Source of the DNA: Bacillota bacterium
Lineage (GTDB): Bacteria > Bacillota > Clostridia > Tissierellales > Sedimentibacteraceae
Direction of reading: 5' to 3'
Length of the DNA: 13,399 nt
Assembly: GCA_023416855.1 (NCBI GenBank)
Contig: JAEZGU010000218.1
Coordinates: 1 to 13,399 of the forward strand
Under the pieces are notes generated by a model, which had not been told where the DNA came from, searched no databases, and saw only the letters and a program-made list of their open reading frames with translations. The translations under genes were made by a program, and so were the position numbers. Below are positions 1 to 7,110 of the stretch, one piece after another (position 1 is the stretch's first letter; each line of letters opens with the position of its first letter).

Positions 1-356
1 GGCTTTATCTTTGTAATAATATAATAAAAAAATGGAACCATTACTACATTTGTTCCAGTCAAAAACGCAGAATTACCTGCAGAGGTTCCGGTTAAGCCTA
101 TTGTCTGAAAAATATAACCAACAGCCAAAAAAAATCCCATAATAATTCCGGCTTTTATGTCACTTTTTGTTATATTTCTCATTTTTTTATAAAATATTAT
201 GTAAGAAAGTATAATTGCAAATATAAATCTTAAAAACAACAACTGATATATAGTAAATACTTCAAGTGCAAGTTTAGTTATTGTAAAACCTGTTCCCCAA
301 AAAAAAGCAACAAAAAACAACATTAAATCCGCTTGCTTAGATGTCAGTTCCTTCAT
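1..356 (-). CDS. EamA/DMT-family transporter, N-terminal part (truncated by window edge)
   Basis: Reading the minus strand from the ATG at 354-356 gives about 118 residues beginning MKELTSKQADLMLFFVAFFW and running off the window without a stop. The family (drug/metabolite transporters, EamA domain) are ten-helix inner-membrane carriers that often export amino acids or other metabolites. What is seen: a first hydrophobic helix at about residues 12-32 with the GTGFTITKLAL segment, a second helix at about 38-57 (YQLLFLRFIFAIILSYI), the basic KKMRNITKSDIKAG loop, then a third helix with GLTGTSAGNSAFLTG, which is typical of the end of an EamA repeat. A strong site, TTAGGAGG, lies just before the ATG and overlaps the stop of the upstream racemase gene, so the two genes are probably translationally linked. 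Substrate cannot be told; the racemase neighbour suggests an amino acid. Confidence 0.8.
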   Translation of the reverse strand, partial: MKELTSKQADLMLFFVAFFWGTGFTITKLALEVFTIYQLLFLRFIFAIILSYIIFYKKMRNITKSDIKAGIIMGFFLAVGYIFQTIGLTGTSAGNSAFLTGTNVVMVPFFYYIITKIK

Positions 357-364
357 TTCTCCTC

Positions 365-1060
365 CTAATTTAATTCTCCGCCTGCATATATTATCGAAGC
401 TTCTGTTAAAATTTCCATCGGGTTAATATATGGACCTTCAATTTTATATAAATATTGCGCAACAGATAATTCCGTGCATCCTAATAAAAATACTTCAGCA
501 CCAAAATGCTCCAATTCACTTACACATTCATAAAACAGCCCTGTACCTTCATCAAGATTTCCACCCTTTATTACGTTATAAATGAATTCCATAATTTTTT
601 TCTGAGTTTTTTCGGGAGTAACTGTTTTTATGCCCATCATGTTATAGTAATTTTCATATATTTTTGTTTTAATTGTTCCATCAACTGCCATTATTCCAAT
701 AACTTTATTTTTCCCATACTTGTCAAAAGTGTATTTGACCGTTTCTTCGATCATGTTAATTAATGGAATATTAACACTTTCTTTTATATCATTAACGAAA
801 AAATGCGCCGTGTTACAAGGCATTATTAAAAAATCTGCTCCCGCTTGTTCCAATCTTTTAGCAGACTTAATAAGCTCAATTGTTGGGTCTTCACCATTAT
901 ATAATATTGCTTTTGTTCTATCAGGTATATTATTGTTACTGTCTATTATTACATGTATATGTTCTTGGTCTTTTTGTGCTTTAGTTCTCTCAACTATTCG
1001 TGAATATAAGTTCACAGTAGCAAGAGGTCCCATTCCACCTATTATTCCTATAGTTTTCAT
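365..1060 (-). CDS. Aspartate/glutamate racemase family protein
   Basis: The 231-residue product belongs to the PLP-independent Asp/Glu racemase family, cytosolic enzymes that interconvert L- and D-amino acids with two cysteines acting as acid and base. Seen here: N-terminal IGIIGGMGPLAT (residues 4-15), the first catalytic motif MPCNTAH with Cys82, and the second, LGCTELS, with Cys195. This spacing matches the aspartate racemases (about 230 residues), and the length is normal. The ATG is preceded by AGAGGTG about 4 nt upstream. It is the first gene of a two-gene unit: the EamA transporter starts 8 nt after its stop. Aspartate is the likeliest substrate from overall family resemblance, but glutamate or another amino acid cannot be excluded from sequence alone. 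Confidence 0.88.
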   Translation of the reverse strand: MKTIGIIGGMGPLATVNLYSRIVERTKAQKDQEHIHVIIDSNNNIPDRTKAILYNGEDPTIELIKSAKRLEQAGADFLIMPCNTAHFFVNDIKESVNIPLINMIEETVKYTFDKYGKNKVIGIMAVDGTIKTKIYENYYNMMGIKTVTPEKTQKKIMEFIYNVIKGGNLDEGTGLFYECVSELEHFGAEVFLLGCTELSVAQYLYKIEGPYINPMEILTEASIIYAGGELN

Positions 1061-1091
1061 TTTGCACCTCTTATAATAAATTTAATATTTT

Positions 1092-1120
1092 ATTATATCA
1101 TAGGTTTCTATTGCGAACAA
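1092..1120 (-). promoter_or_regulatory. Promoter of the racemase-EamA operon (predicted)
   Basis: On the minus strand a TATAAT hexamer (1092-1097) is preceded by TG one base upstream, which makes an extended -10. TTGTTC (1115-1120) lies 17 nt upstream as a weak -35. It sits about 30 nt before the racemase start and downstream of the terminator of the preceding minus-strand gene, so this operon is probably transcribed separately. Confidence 0.55.
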
Positions 1121-1145
1121 CCCCTTCAAAGGCATCATTTTTCAT

Positions 1146-1173
1146 CAAAAAAACAAGCATACTCATATGCTTG
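1146..1173 (-). terminator. Rho-independent terminator after the DUF4397 gene
   Basis: CAAGCATA (1154-1161) and TATGCTTG (1166-1173) form a perfect 8-bp stem with a 4-nt loop. Read on the minus strand, the hairpin is followed directly by a run of seven or more T (about 1147-1153). It lies about 40 nt past the stop of the DUF4397 gene. Confidence 0.85.
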
Positions 1174-1213
1174 CCAGATTGAGGACAAATGCGTCAGAAT
1201 AGTGTTTTGCTAA

Positions 1214-1858
1214 TCAACATAATCCTAAATAATTCACTCCATCCTGTGGAATTATAATTTTTATATCAGATTTACTCTTATTACCTATTAAATATATTGT
1301 ATAATGCATTTTAGGTGCAAAATCAACATTCATAATTTTCATCAAATTCTTATTATTTTTCTTATCCCTTAATTCTAAATTGTATTTTCCGGAGGGTACT
1401 CCAACGTTATTGGATATTTCACAATATTCTATATCTGAAAACCATACAGTCCCATCAGATACTAAAATGTCCACACAAGGAACATCCATAAGTAAATTTG
1501 CCAGTTTAACAGAAGACATATTGCCTTTTATGCAATTTTCTTTTGCTTCAGGAATCACTAATACACATACATCTGACTGATCATTATTATCTTTTGCTAT
1601 AATACCTGTGTATGCCAAGTTTTTTTCGATACTAATTTCAGATTCAAAAATCAAACCGTTAGAGTCATTTGATTTATATATTTTTATAATATATTTACCC
1701 GGATTAAACTGAGCATATTTAGTAAAACCGCCTAATTTTATATTTTCTCCCATAACTATTTCATTAACATGCACATCTACAGGAAAATCAGCATAAGCAT
1801 TTAATAATCTAAAAAATGATTTTTTACAAAAACAACTATTCATTTGCTCATAAATCAT
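1214..1858 (-). CDS. DUF4397-domain protein, two repeats, no signal peptide
   Basis: The 214-residue product contains two copies of a beta-sandwich-like unit resembling DUF4397. Repeat 1 is about residues 14-105, with FFRLLNAYADFPVDVHVN then FNPGKYIIKIY. Repeat 2 is about 116-205, with VKLANLLMDVPCVDILVSDG then VPSGKYNLELRD and a late HYTIYLIG strand. These are the family hallmarks: an N-terminal hydrophobic strand, a D-V-x-V-N/S segment, then a P-x-G-K/x-Y strand. Function of the domain is unknown. Most DUF4397 proteins are exported, but this one begins MIYEQMNSCFCKKSFFRLL, with no signal peptide or anchor. The ATG follows AGAGGTG at good spacing; the internal ATG at residue 6 lacks such a site. 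It stands alone between a probable promoter and a strong terminator. Confidence 0.75.
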   Translation of the reverse strand: MIYEQMNSCFCKKSFFRLLNAYADFPVDVHVNEIVMGENIKLGGFTKYAQFNPGKYIIKIYKSNDSNGLIFESEISIEKNLAYTGIIAKDNNDQSDVCVLVIPEAKENCIKGNMSSVKLANLLMDVPCVDILVSDGTVWFSDIEYCEISNNVGVPSGKYNLELRDKKNNKNLMKIMNVDFAPKMHYTIYLIGNKSKSDIKIIIPQDGVNYLGLC

Positions 1859-1885
1859 CTATTTCACCTCTTCTCATTATGCTTT

Positions 1886-1914
1886 ATTATATGAGTAAGA
1901 GCATTAAATGTTAG
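1886..1914 (-). promoter_or_regulatory. Possible promoter of the DUF4397 gene
   Basis: The minus strand shows TATAAT (1886-1891) with CTAACA (1909-1914) 17 nt upstream. The -35 is weak (4 of 6 matches to TTGACA). There is no terminator between the preceding reductase gene and this one, so read-through from leuS is also possible. Confidence 0.4.
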
Positions 1915-1918
1915 TAAC

Positions 1919-2422
1919 TTACACGAAAAGCTTAGGAAATTTAACGTATTTTACAATATTGGACACAAATTTTTCTAAATGAATTTTGTCTGTTTCATCA
2001 AATCTATTTAATATAGGACTGTCTATATCAAGAACACCTATTAATTTATTGTCTTTTATAATTGGTATTACAATTTCTGAATTAGATGCAGAATCACAAG
2101 CGATGTGTCCTGGAAATTCATGAACATTTTTAACTAACTGAGTTTGTAATTTGTCTGCTGCAGTTCCACAAACACCTTTACCTAAAGCTATGTGAGTACA
2201 TGCCGGTTTACCCTGAAATGGTCCTAATACTAATTCATCATTTTTATGTAAATAGAATCCTGCCCAATTTATATCTTCTAACAATAGCCATAATAACGCT
2301 GATGCATTACTAAGATTTGCAAGCCAATCAGGCTCTTCACATATTAAACCTGTTAGCTTTAAATTCATATAATTGTAAAACTTATCCTTTGAATCAAAGT
2401 TAATTTTTTCAATATTGTTCAT
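1919..2422 (-). CDS. msrC: Free methionine-(R)-sulfoxide reductase (GAF-domain fRMsr)
   Basis: A 167-residue GAF-fold protein. Enzymes of this family (E. coli MsrC/YebR, yeast fRMsr) reduce free methionine-R-sulfoxide in the cytosol using cysteine thiol-disulfide exchange. Numbered from the ATG at 2420-2422, the product shows the typical NWAGFYL strand, LGPFQGKPACTHIALGKGVCG with Cys75 and Cys85, and HIACDSASNSEIVIPI with Cys109. These correspond to the three conserved cysteines of the family (84, 94 and 118 in E. coli). The C-terminal part, GVLDIDSP..RFDETD, closes the GAF domain. An in-frame ATG four codons upstream (2432-2434) contains the GGGAGG ribosome site in its own extension, so the downstream ATG is the real start. 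It follows leuS by 56 nt with a hairpin between, and is probably partly read through from leuS. Confidence 0.87.
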   Translation of the reverse strand: MNNIEKINFDSKDKFYNYMNLKLTGLICEEPDWLANLSNASALLWLLLEDINWAGFYLHKNDELVLGPFQGKPACTHIALGKGVCGTAADKLQTQLVKNVHEFPGHIACDSASNSEIVIPIIKDNKLIGVLDIDSPILNRFDETDKIHLEKFVSNIVKYVKFPKLFV

Positions 2423-2436
2423 ATTTCCTCCCATTT

Positions 2437-2478
2437 AAAATTTAAGGGACGATTCATTACGAACCTTCCCTAAATTTT
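2437..2478 (-). terminator. AT-rich hairpin between leuS and the fRMsr gene, possible weak terminator
   Basis: Arms at about 2437-2449 and 2467-2478 (AAATTTA.GGGA against TCCC TAAATTT, one bulged base) form a stem directly after the leuS stop. The T tract is built into the stem rather than following it cleanly, so it may act as a partial terminator or an mRNA-stabilising hairpin. Confidence 0.4.
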
Positions 2479-4890
2479 TTACTTAACTACAATATTATAT
2501 ATTTTACCTGGTACATAAATTTCTTTAATTATATTTTTACCTTCAAAATATTTGTTAACAGCTTCATCTTCCGTGGCTAACTTTCTAGCAGTCTCTACAT
2601 CTGCATCCTTTGAAACCATTATTTTACCTCTTACCTTACCACTTATTTGAACTGGTAATTCTATTACATCATCAACTGTTTTCTCTTCATCCCATGTTGG
2701 CCAACTTCCTTGGTTTAACATACCTCCGAAATTCATTTCCTGCCAAATTTCTTCAGTTATATGCGGAGCTACCGGGTTCAATAATGTAATAAAATCTTTG
2801 TATTCATCAATGGTTATATAATTATCTGATGTTATATCATTTACAAAGCTCATCATCGCTGCAATGGCAGTGTTATACTTCATTGCTTCATAATCTTCAG
2901 TAACCTTTTTAATTGTCTTATGCATTAATGTTGTATGTTTTTCTGAGTAACCTTTATCTTTTGTTACCATTTCCTGAAGCTTCCAAACTCTGTCAAGGAA
3001 TCTTCTGCATCCTTTAACACTTGAATCATTCCAAATTGCATATTTTTCATAATCACCAATGAACATTATATATGTTCTTAAAGTGTCAGCGCCAAATTCA
3101 TCTATTATATCATTAGGGTTAACAACATTTCCTCTCGATTTAGACATTTTTTCTCCATCTGAACCTAAAATCAATCCTTGTGCTGTACGTTTAGCATATG
3201 GCTCTTTAAAAGGAACAATACCAATGTCATATAAAAATCTATGCCAAAATCTTGAATAAATTAAATGTCTGGTAACATGCTCCATTCCTCCATTATACCA
3301 ATCAATAGGTCCCCAATAATTAAACTTTTCTTTAGATGCAATAGCATTATTATTATGAGGATCAATATATCTTAAAAAATACCATGATGAACCTGCCCAT
3401 TGAGGCATTGTATCAGTTTCTCTTTTTGCATCTTCTCCACATACAGGGCACTTTACATTAACCCATTCAGGAATATTGGCCAATGGTGATTCTCCTGTGT
3501 CTGTTGGTTGATATTTCTCAACTACAGGAAGCTCTAAAGGTAACTCCTCTTCTGGAACCGGTACCATTCCACAGTGTTTGCAATGAATTATAGGAATTGG
3601 TTCACCCCAGTATCTTTGTCTGTTAAATGCCCAATCCTTCATTTTGTAGTTTGTCTTTGGCTCTCCTAAATTGTTTTCTTTTAGGAATTCAATTATTTTA
3701 TTTATTGCATCTTTAACTCGCAAACCGTTTAGTATGCCGGAGTTAACCATGATACCATCTTCTACATCTGTAAAAGCTTCTTCCTGAACGTTTCCGCCCC
3801 CAATTACTTCAATTATAGGAATGTTAAACTTTTTAGCAAATTCCCAGTCTCTACTATCATGTGCGGGAACGCCCATAATTGCTCCAGTTCCATAACCCAT
3901 CATTACATAATCTGCAACCCAAATTACAACCTCTTCACCTGAAACAGGATTTATAGCAGTAAGTCCTTTAATTTCAACTCCGGTTTTATCCTTTGCTAAC
4001 TGAACTCTTTCAAATTCCGTTTTCTTTTTTGATTGCTCTTGATATTCTTTTATTTCATCAAGATTTAAAATTCTATCTGCATATTTTTCTAAATATGGAT
4101 GTTCCGGTGCCATAACCATGTATGTTACACCAAAAAGTGTGTCAGGTCTAGTTGTGAACACTCTTAATTTATCTTCAGTATCTTTCAATCTAAAATCTAC
4201 CTCAGCACCATAAGAACGTCCTATCCAATTTTCCTGCTCTATTCTGATTCTTGGAAGATAGTCAACCTCATCAAGACCGTCTAATAATTTGTCAGCATAA
4301 TCTCTTATTTTCAGAAACCATACATCCTTTTCCATCTGCACAACTTCATTTCCACAACGGTCACATACTCCGTTTTGTGAATCTTCATTGGCAAGCACCA
4401 CCTTACAATGATTGCAGAAGTTAACGTATGATTTATCCTTAAACGCAAGTCCATGCTTAAATAACTGTAAGAATATCCATTGTGTCCATTTAAAATAGTT
4501 AGGATCTGTTGTGTCAACAGTTCTATCCCAGTCAAATGAATATCCTGCAGCTTTTAACTGCTGAGTAAAAACTTTAATATTTCTGTCTGTTACTATTCTT
4601 GGATGAATGCCTGTTTGAATCGCATAGTTTTCAGTAGGAAGTCCAAAAGCATCCCATCCTATAGGAAAAAGTACATTATATCCTTCCAATCTTCTTTTCC
4701 TGCTTATTACTTCAAGAGATGTATATGCACGTATATGTCCTACGTGTAGCCCTACTCCTGATGGATATGGGAATTCCACCAATCCATAAAATTTCTTTTT
4801 GTCTGAATTGTCAACTGCTTTAAATGTTTCATTCTTCTCCCATATTTCCTGCCACTTTTTTTCTATGGCACTTGGATTGTATGTCTTCAT
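2479..4890 (-). CDS. leuS: Leucyl-tRNA synthetase
   Basis: An 803-residue class Ia aminoacyl-tRNA synthetase that charges tRNA-Leu in the cytosol. Numbered from the ATG at 4888-4890: HVGH signature at 49-52 (YPSGVGLHVGH), a zinc-type cluster at 159-179 (CNHC...CDRC), the editing domain with TTRPDT (246-251) and GYGTGAIMGVPAHDSRD (333-349), a CKHC and CPVC pair at 437-440 and 481-484, and KMSKS at 581-585. The anticodon-binding and C-terminal domains (ITEEIWQEM, PVQISGKVRGKI) are complete, and the length is normal for bacterial LeuRS. A TTG four codons further upstream is in frame, but the GGAGG ribosome site lies inside that extension, so ATG 4888-4890 is chosen. Expression is controlled by the T-box leader immediately upstream. 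The reductase gene follows. Confidence 0.98.
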   Translation of the reverse strand: MKTYNPSAIEKKWQEIWEKNETFKAVDNSDKKKFYGLVEFPYPSGVGLHVGHIRAYTSLEVISRKRRLEGYNVLFPIGWDAFGLPTENYAIQTGIHPRIVTDRNIKVFTQQLKAAGYSFDWDRTVDTTDPNYFKWTQWIFLQLFKHGLAFKDKSYVNFCNHCKVVLANEDSQNGVCDRCGNEVVQMEKDVWFLKIRDYADKLLDGLDEVDYLPRIRIEQENWIGRSYGAEVDFRLKDTEDKLRVFTTRPDTLFGVTYMVMAPEHPYLEKYADRILNLDEIKEYQEQSKKKTEFERVQLAKDKTGVEIKGLTAINPVSGEEVVIWVADYVMMGYGTGAIMGVPAHDSRDWEFAKKFNIPIIEVIGGGNVQEEAFTDVEDGIMVNSGILNGLRVKDAINKIIEFLKENNLGEPKTNYKMKDWAFNRQRYWGEPIPIIHCKHCGMVPVPEEELPLELPVVEKYQPTDTGESPLANIPEWVNVKCPVCGEDAKRETDTMPQWAGSSWYFLRYIDPHNNNAIASKEKFNYWGPIDWYNGGMEHVTRHLIYSRFWHRFLYDIGIVPFKEPYAKRTAQGLILGSDGEKMSKSRGNVVNPNDIIDEFGADTLRTYIMFIGDYEKYAIWNDSSVKGCRRFLDRVWKLQEMVTKDKGYSEKHTTLMHKTIKKVTEDYEAMKYNTAIAAMMSFVNDITSDNYITIDEYKDFITLLNPVAPHITEEIWQEMNFGGMLNQGSWPTWDEEKTVDDVIELPVQISGKVRGKIMVSKDADVETARKLATEDEAVNKYFEGKNIIKEIYVPGKIYNIVVK

Positions 4891-4923
4891 TATGTCCTCC
4901 AATTTATTTTATTATTTGGGCAT

Positions 4924-4954
4924 AAAAAAAGCCACTCCCATGCTGGGACGAAGC
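4924..4954 (-). terminator. T-box-controlled intrinsic terminator
   Basis: The minus strand reads a GC-rich hairpin (CGTCCC...GGGAGTGGC, 4931-4954) followed by a T7 run (4924-4930). Its 5' arm overlaps the antiterminator pairing partner, as expected for a T-box attenuator. Confidence 0.85.
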
Positions 4955-5155
4955 TATATCCGCGGTACCACCCAAATTAGGCATTAACTGCCTCACTCAA
5001 TTTATGTAACGGTTTTTATCCGTTTGAAACTACTTTATTCGCTTCAAATACTCATGGACGAGTTCAGCTCTCATATTACTGTCTCACACCAAACGACAGC
5101 TCTCTTAAAACATGTACAAACCTACTACTTCCAATCACAGTAATTTATTCACTTT
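4924..5155 (-). promoter_or_regulatory. Leucine-specific T-box riboswitch leader of leuS
   Basis: This 5' leader of leuS fills most of the gap between leuS and the divergent gene. On the minus strand it carries the T-box sequence TGGTACCGCGG (in 4960-4973) and the downstream CGTCCC partner of the antiterminator (about 4945-4950). A Stem I region contains the AGAGAGCTG element, and a GAACTC segment has a CUC leucine codon (5060-5062) in specifier position. A stem-III-like hairpin, AACGG...CCGTT, lies at about 5008-5026. The leader ends in a terminator hairpin (4931-4954) followed by seven T (4924-4930). By the known mechanism, uncharged tRNA-Leu pairs with the specifier and the T-box and favours the antiterminator. 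The specifier assignment agrees with the gene downstream. Confidence 0.93.
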
Positions 5156-5161
5156 CTACGT

Positions 5162-5190
5162 ATTATATCAGAACATTTTTTTTAATGCAA
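5162..5190 (-). promoter_or_regulatory. Promoter of the leuS T-box transcript
   Basis: TTGCAT (5185-5190) and TATAAT (5162-5167) on the minus strand are separated by exactly 17 nt. The predicted start, near 5155, agrees with the beginning of the recognisable T-box leader. Confidence 0.8.
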
Positions 5191-5216
5191 TAACTATTTT
5201 AAGTTTATAAATTAAA

Positions 5217-5236
5217 ATTGATTATATTTAATCAAT
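5217..5236. repeat. Inverted repeat over the YibE/F -35 box (possible operator)
   Basis: ATTGATTA (5217-5224) and TAATCAAT (5229-5236) form a perfect 8-bp inverted repeat with a 4-nt spacer, covering the -35 hexamer of the plus-strand promoter. The sequence is AT-rich, so chance is possible. Binding by a repressor would block this promoter. Confidence 0.35.
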
Positions 5237-5246
5237 ATGTTAAAAT
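5218..5246 (+). promoter_or_regulatory. Promoter of the YibE/F gene
   Basis: TTGATT (5218-5223) and TAAAAT (5241-5246) have a 17-nt spacer on the plus strand, about 30 nt before the chosen ATG. The -35 lies inside an inverted repeat (5217-5236). The promoter is divergent from the leuS promoter, with 27 nt between the two -35 boxes. Confidence 0.65.
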
Positions 5247-5277
5247 TTCATATATAACAATAATAAATGGAGTATAT

Positions 5278-6414
5278 ATGACAAATTATAAATTTACTAA
5301 AAATACAGTTGTTTACATATTAACTTTAATATTTTCTGTTATTTTTATATTAACAGGATATAAAATGAATAAAATTGATTTATTCTTACACCAAGAGGAA
5401 AAATCATATAAAGCTGATGTAATAGCTATTAATGAAATAACCGAAGAAGAAATAGATTATGGATTTGAATCAATGAAAGCTAAAACTATAAAATTTACAG
5501 CTATATTAAACGATAATAGCAAAGTTGTTGCTAATCAATATATTGATGAATCAATAGAAATCAATCCAAAGGAAGTTGAAATCGGTGATGTTATACTTAT
5601 TGCTCAGCGAAGTTCTCGATCAAATATTGAGGAAACCGAATGGAACTTCATAGAATATTACAGAATAAAATCAGTAGTTAGTCTTATTTTTGTATTTTTT
5701 GCTGTACTAATATTGATTTGCAGGAAAAAAGGAATCAACACAATTATTTCTTTAATTATAACGTGTTTATCAATATTTATGGTTTTCATTCCTTCAATTA
5801 TAAACGGTAAAAATATATATATTCATTCCATTATTATATGCATTTTTATTATTTTTACAAGCTTATTTCTAATTCATGGTCTTCATAAAAAAACATTATG
5901 CGCTATAGTTGGTAATTTAGGGGGTCTTGCAGTAGCAGGAATTTTATCTTACATAATAAGCAATATGCTTAATTTAACAGGAATGATTGATCAAGATTCA
6001 ATATTTTTGCTTATGATAAATCCTGAAAATCCAATTAATTTAAAAGCAATACTTTGGAGTAGTATCGTAATTGGCTCGTTAGGTGCCGTAATGGATATTT
6101 CTATGTCAATTTCATCTGCTATTAATGAACTTGCTGAAAATATTGAGAACAAGAACTTTAACACATTTTTAAAATCCGGTATCAATATTGGTCAGGATTC
6201 TATTGGTACTATGACAAATACATTAGTATTAGCATATATAGGAAGCTCTTTATCAATTGTTCTTTTAATGGTTGTTTACAACAGTGATTTTTTACAGCTG
6301 TTTAATCTTGAAATGATTATATATGAATTTTTACAAGCTATAATAGGAAGCATGGGATTGTTGTTTGCAATACCCATAACTTCCCTGTTTTCAGCTTATA
6401 TTTTTAGCAAATAA
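5278..6414 (+). CDS. YibE/F-like multispanning membrane protein
   Basis: A 378-residue integral membrane protein of the YibE/F family, whose function is not established. Predicted order: helix at about 11-28, an extracytoplasmic-type soluble segment (about 40-128) rich in E/D and K, then hydrophobic segments near 132-149, 153-173, 182-200, 207-228, 258-278, 313-333 and 347-373. Family hallmarks are GSLGAVMDISMSISSAINEL (267-286) and GINIGQDSIGTMTNTLVLAY (301-320), the latter followed by IGSSL. The start is the ATG at 5278 behind TGGAG. A more upstream in-frame TTG at 5218 overlaps the promoter -35 and is rejected. It is the only plus-strand gene. Its stop abuts the stop of the convergent NifX-like gene with no intervening base, and no obvious terminator is present there. 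Confidence 0.82.
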   Translation: MTNYKFTKNTVVYILTLIFSVIFILTGYKMNKIDLFLHQEEKSYKADVIAINEITEEEIDYGFESMKAKTIKFTAILNDNSKVVANQYIDESIEINPKEVEIGDVILIAQRSSRSNIEETEWNFIEYYRIKSVVSLIFVFFAVLILICRKKGINTIISLIITCLSIFMVFIPSIINGKNIYIHSIIICIFIIFTSLFLIHGLHKKTLCAIVGNLGGLAVAGILSYIISNMLNLTGMIDQDSIFLLMINPENPINLKAILWSSIVIGSLGAVMDISMSISSAINELAENIENKNFNTFLKSGINIGQDSIGTMTNTLVLAYIGSSLSIVLLMVVYNSDFLQLFNLEMIIYEFLQAIIGSMGLLFAIPITSLFSAYIFSK

Positions 6415-6774
6415 TTAATGTCCGTGAAACCCTGGATGAAAATCATTTAACAACATAAGATTATTAGCTAAATATTCATCAATATTGTGCTGCAGTGTGC
6501 CGGAGATCGATTTATAAATTAACACTTCGGCATTATTTAATATTTTCTGGGCATTTTCTCCGCACCTTGGTGTAATTAACACTTTGGCACCATTGTCAGC
6601 AACAACCTGTGATACTCTTATTCCAGCTGCTCCTTGATTTAAAACAGCACTATTATCTAAAAAATCACTTTCCTTTGTAACTGAATTATACAGTAGAATG
6701 TAAGGCGCACGACCATATGATTCATAAACATTAGAATTCATATTTTTTTCACCTGCAGGTAATGCTATTTTCAT
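6415..6774 (-). CDS. NifX/NifB-fold (dinitrogenase Fe-Mo cofactor biosynthesis-like) protein
   Basis: A 119-residue protein of the dinitrogenase iron-molybdenum cofactor family (RNase-H-like fold seen in NifX, NafY, the NifB C-terminus and ORP). Members bind metal clusters or their precursors. Seen: MKIALPAGEK at the N-terminus, SYGRAPYILLYN (19-30) in place of the usual 'HFGR..YF', NQGAAGIRVSQVVADNGAKVLIT (46-68), then CGENAQKIL with Cys71, and a histidine-ended tail, HPGFHGH (113-119). An upstream ATG (6784-6786) holds the GGGAGG ribosome site inside its extension, so ATG 6772-6774 is used. It is the second gene of the DUF5320-like unit, 15 nt after that stop, under the palindrome-controlled promoter at 7041-7068. 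There is no nif gene in the window, so nitrogen fixation is not implied. Confidence 0.78.
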   Translation of the reverse strand: MKIALPAGEKNMNSNVYESYGRAPYILLYNSVTKESDFLDNSAVLNQGAAGIRVSQVVADNGAKVLITPRCGENAQKILNNAEVLIYKSISGTLQHNIDEYLANNLMLLNDFHPGFHGH

Positions 6775-6789
6775 ATAACCTCCCATAGT

Positions 6790-6996
6790 TTAATTTAAAT
6801 TATCTAATTCAGTATCTATTTCTTCAATTAATTGTTTTAAGTACTCTTTTTGTTTTTGAAGAAATTCTTTTATCATATCAAAACGGTAACCCATTCCATA
6901 TCCTAAACAATTACCTCTTGCATGATCGTTTCTGCAATGTCTAAATCTATAACCAAGCCCTCTACTTAATATTCCTGAACTATATCTTCCTGGCAT
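6790..6996 (-). CDS. Small DUF5320-like protein with Gly/Arg-rich N-terminus and coiled-coil tail
   Basis: A 68-residue protein starting MPGRYSSGILSRGLGYRF. The first 40 residues are rich in Gly, Arg, Tyr and aromatic residues, with two cysteines (Cys21, Cys30) and GYGMGYRF. Residues 41-67 (MIKEFLQKQKEYLKQLIEEI...) look like a short amphipathic or coiled-coil helix. This arrangement (M-P-G-R..., glycine-rich, then a Lys/Glu/Leu helix) is that of the DUF5320 family, small proteins often found beside NifX-like and Mrp genes; their function is unknown. AAAGGAGGG before ATG 6994-6996 fixes the start. A longer reading from 7023 would run through that ribosome site and the operator. It is the first gene of a two-gene operon with the NifX-like gene. 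Confidence 0.68.
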   Translation of the reverse strand: MPGRYSSGILSRGLGYRFRHCRNDHARGNCLGYGMGYRFDMIKEFLQKQKEYLKQLIEEIDTELDNLN

Positions 6997-7017
6997 AATA
7001 TCCCTCCTTTCAATTAT

Positions 7018-7029
7018 CGACATATGTCA
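7018..7029. promoter_or_regulatory. Operator A1, downstream palindrome
   Basis: GACATATGTC (7019-7028) is a perfect 10-bp palindrome matching the core of TGACATATGTCA. It lies about 5-16 nt downstream of the predicted start of promoter A, and is centred 38 bp from operator A2. Confidence 0.65.
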
Positions 7030-7040
7030 TTTATAATAAC

Positions 7041-7068
7041 ATTATACACCTTTAATGACATATGTCAA
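7041..7068 (-). promoter_or_regulatory. Promoter A (DUF5320-like / NifX-like operon)
   Basis: The minus strand shows TTGACA (revcomp of 7063-7068) and TATAAT (7041-7046), both perfect hexamers, with a 16-nt spacer. The -35 is embedded in operator A2. Confidence 0.78.
7056..7067. promoter_or_regulatory. Operator A2, palindrome over the -35
   Basis: TGACATATGTCA is a perfect 12-bp palindrome overlapping the -35 box of promoter A. It is part of a 13-base element, TATGTCAATAACT (7061-7073), identical in promoters A, B and C. Confidence 0.7.
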
Positions 7069-7110
7069 TAACTTTTTCAATTGATTAATATATTACTTTT
7101 GTTTTAAATT

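Noticed and set aside
5218..5277. Longer YibE/F reading starting at TTG 5218
   Set aside because: The TTG coincides with the -35 hexamer and lies upstream of the predicted transcription start; ATG 5278 has a ribosome site.
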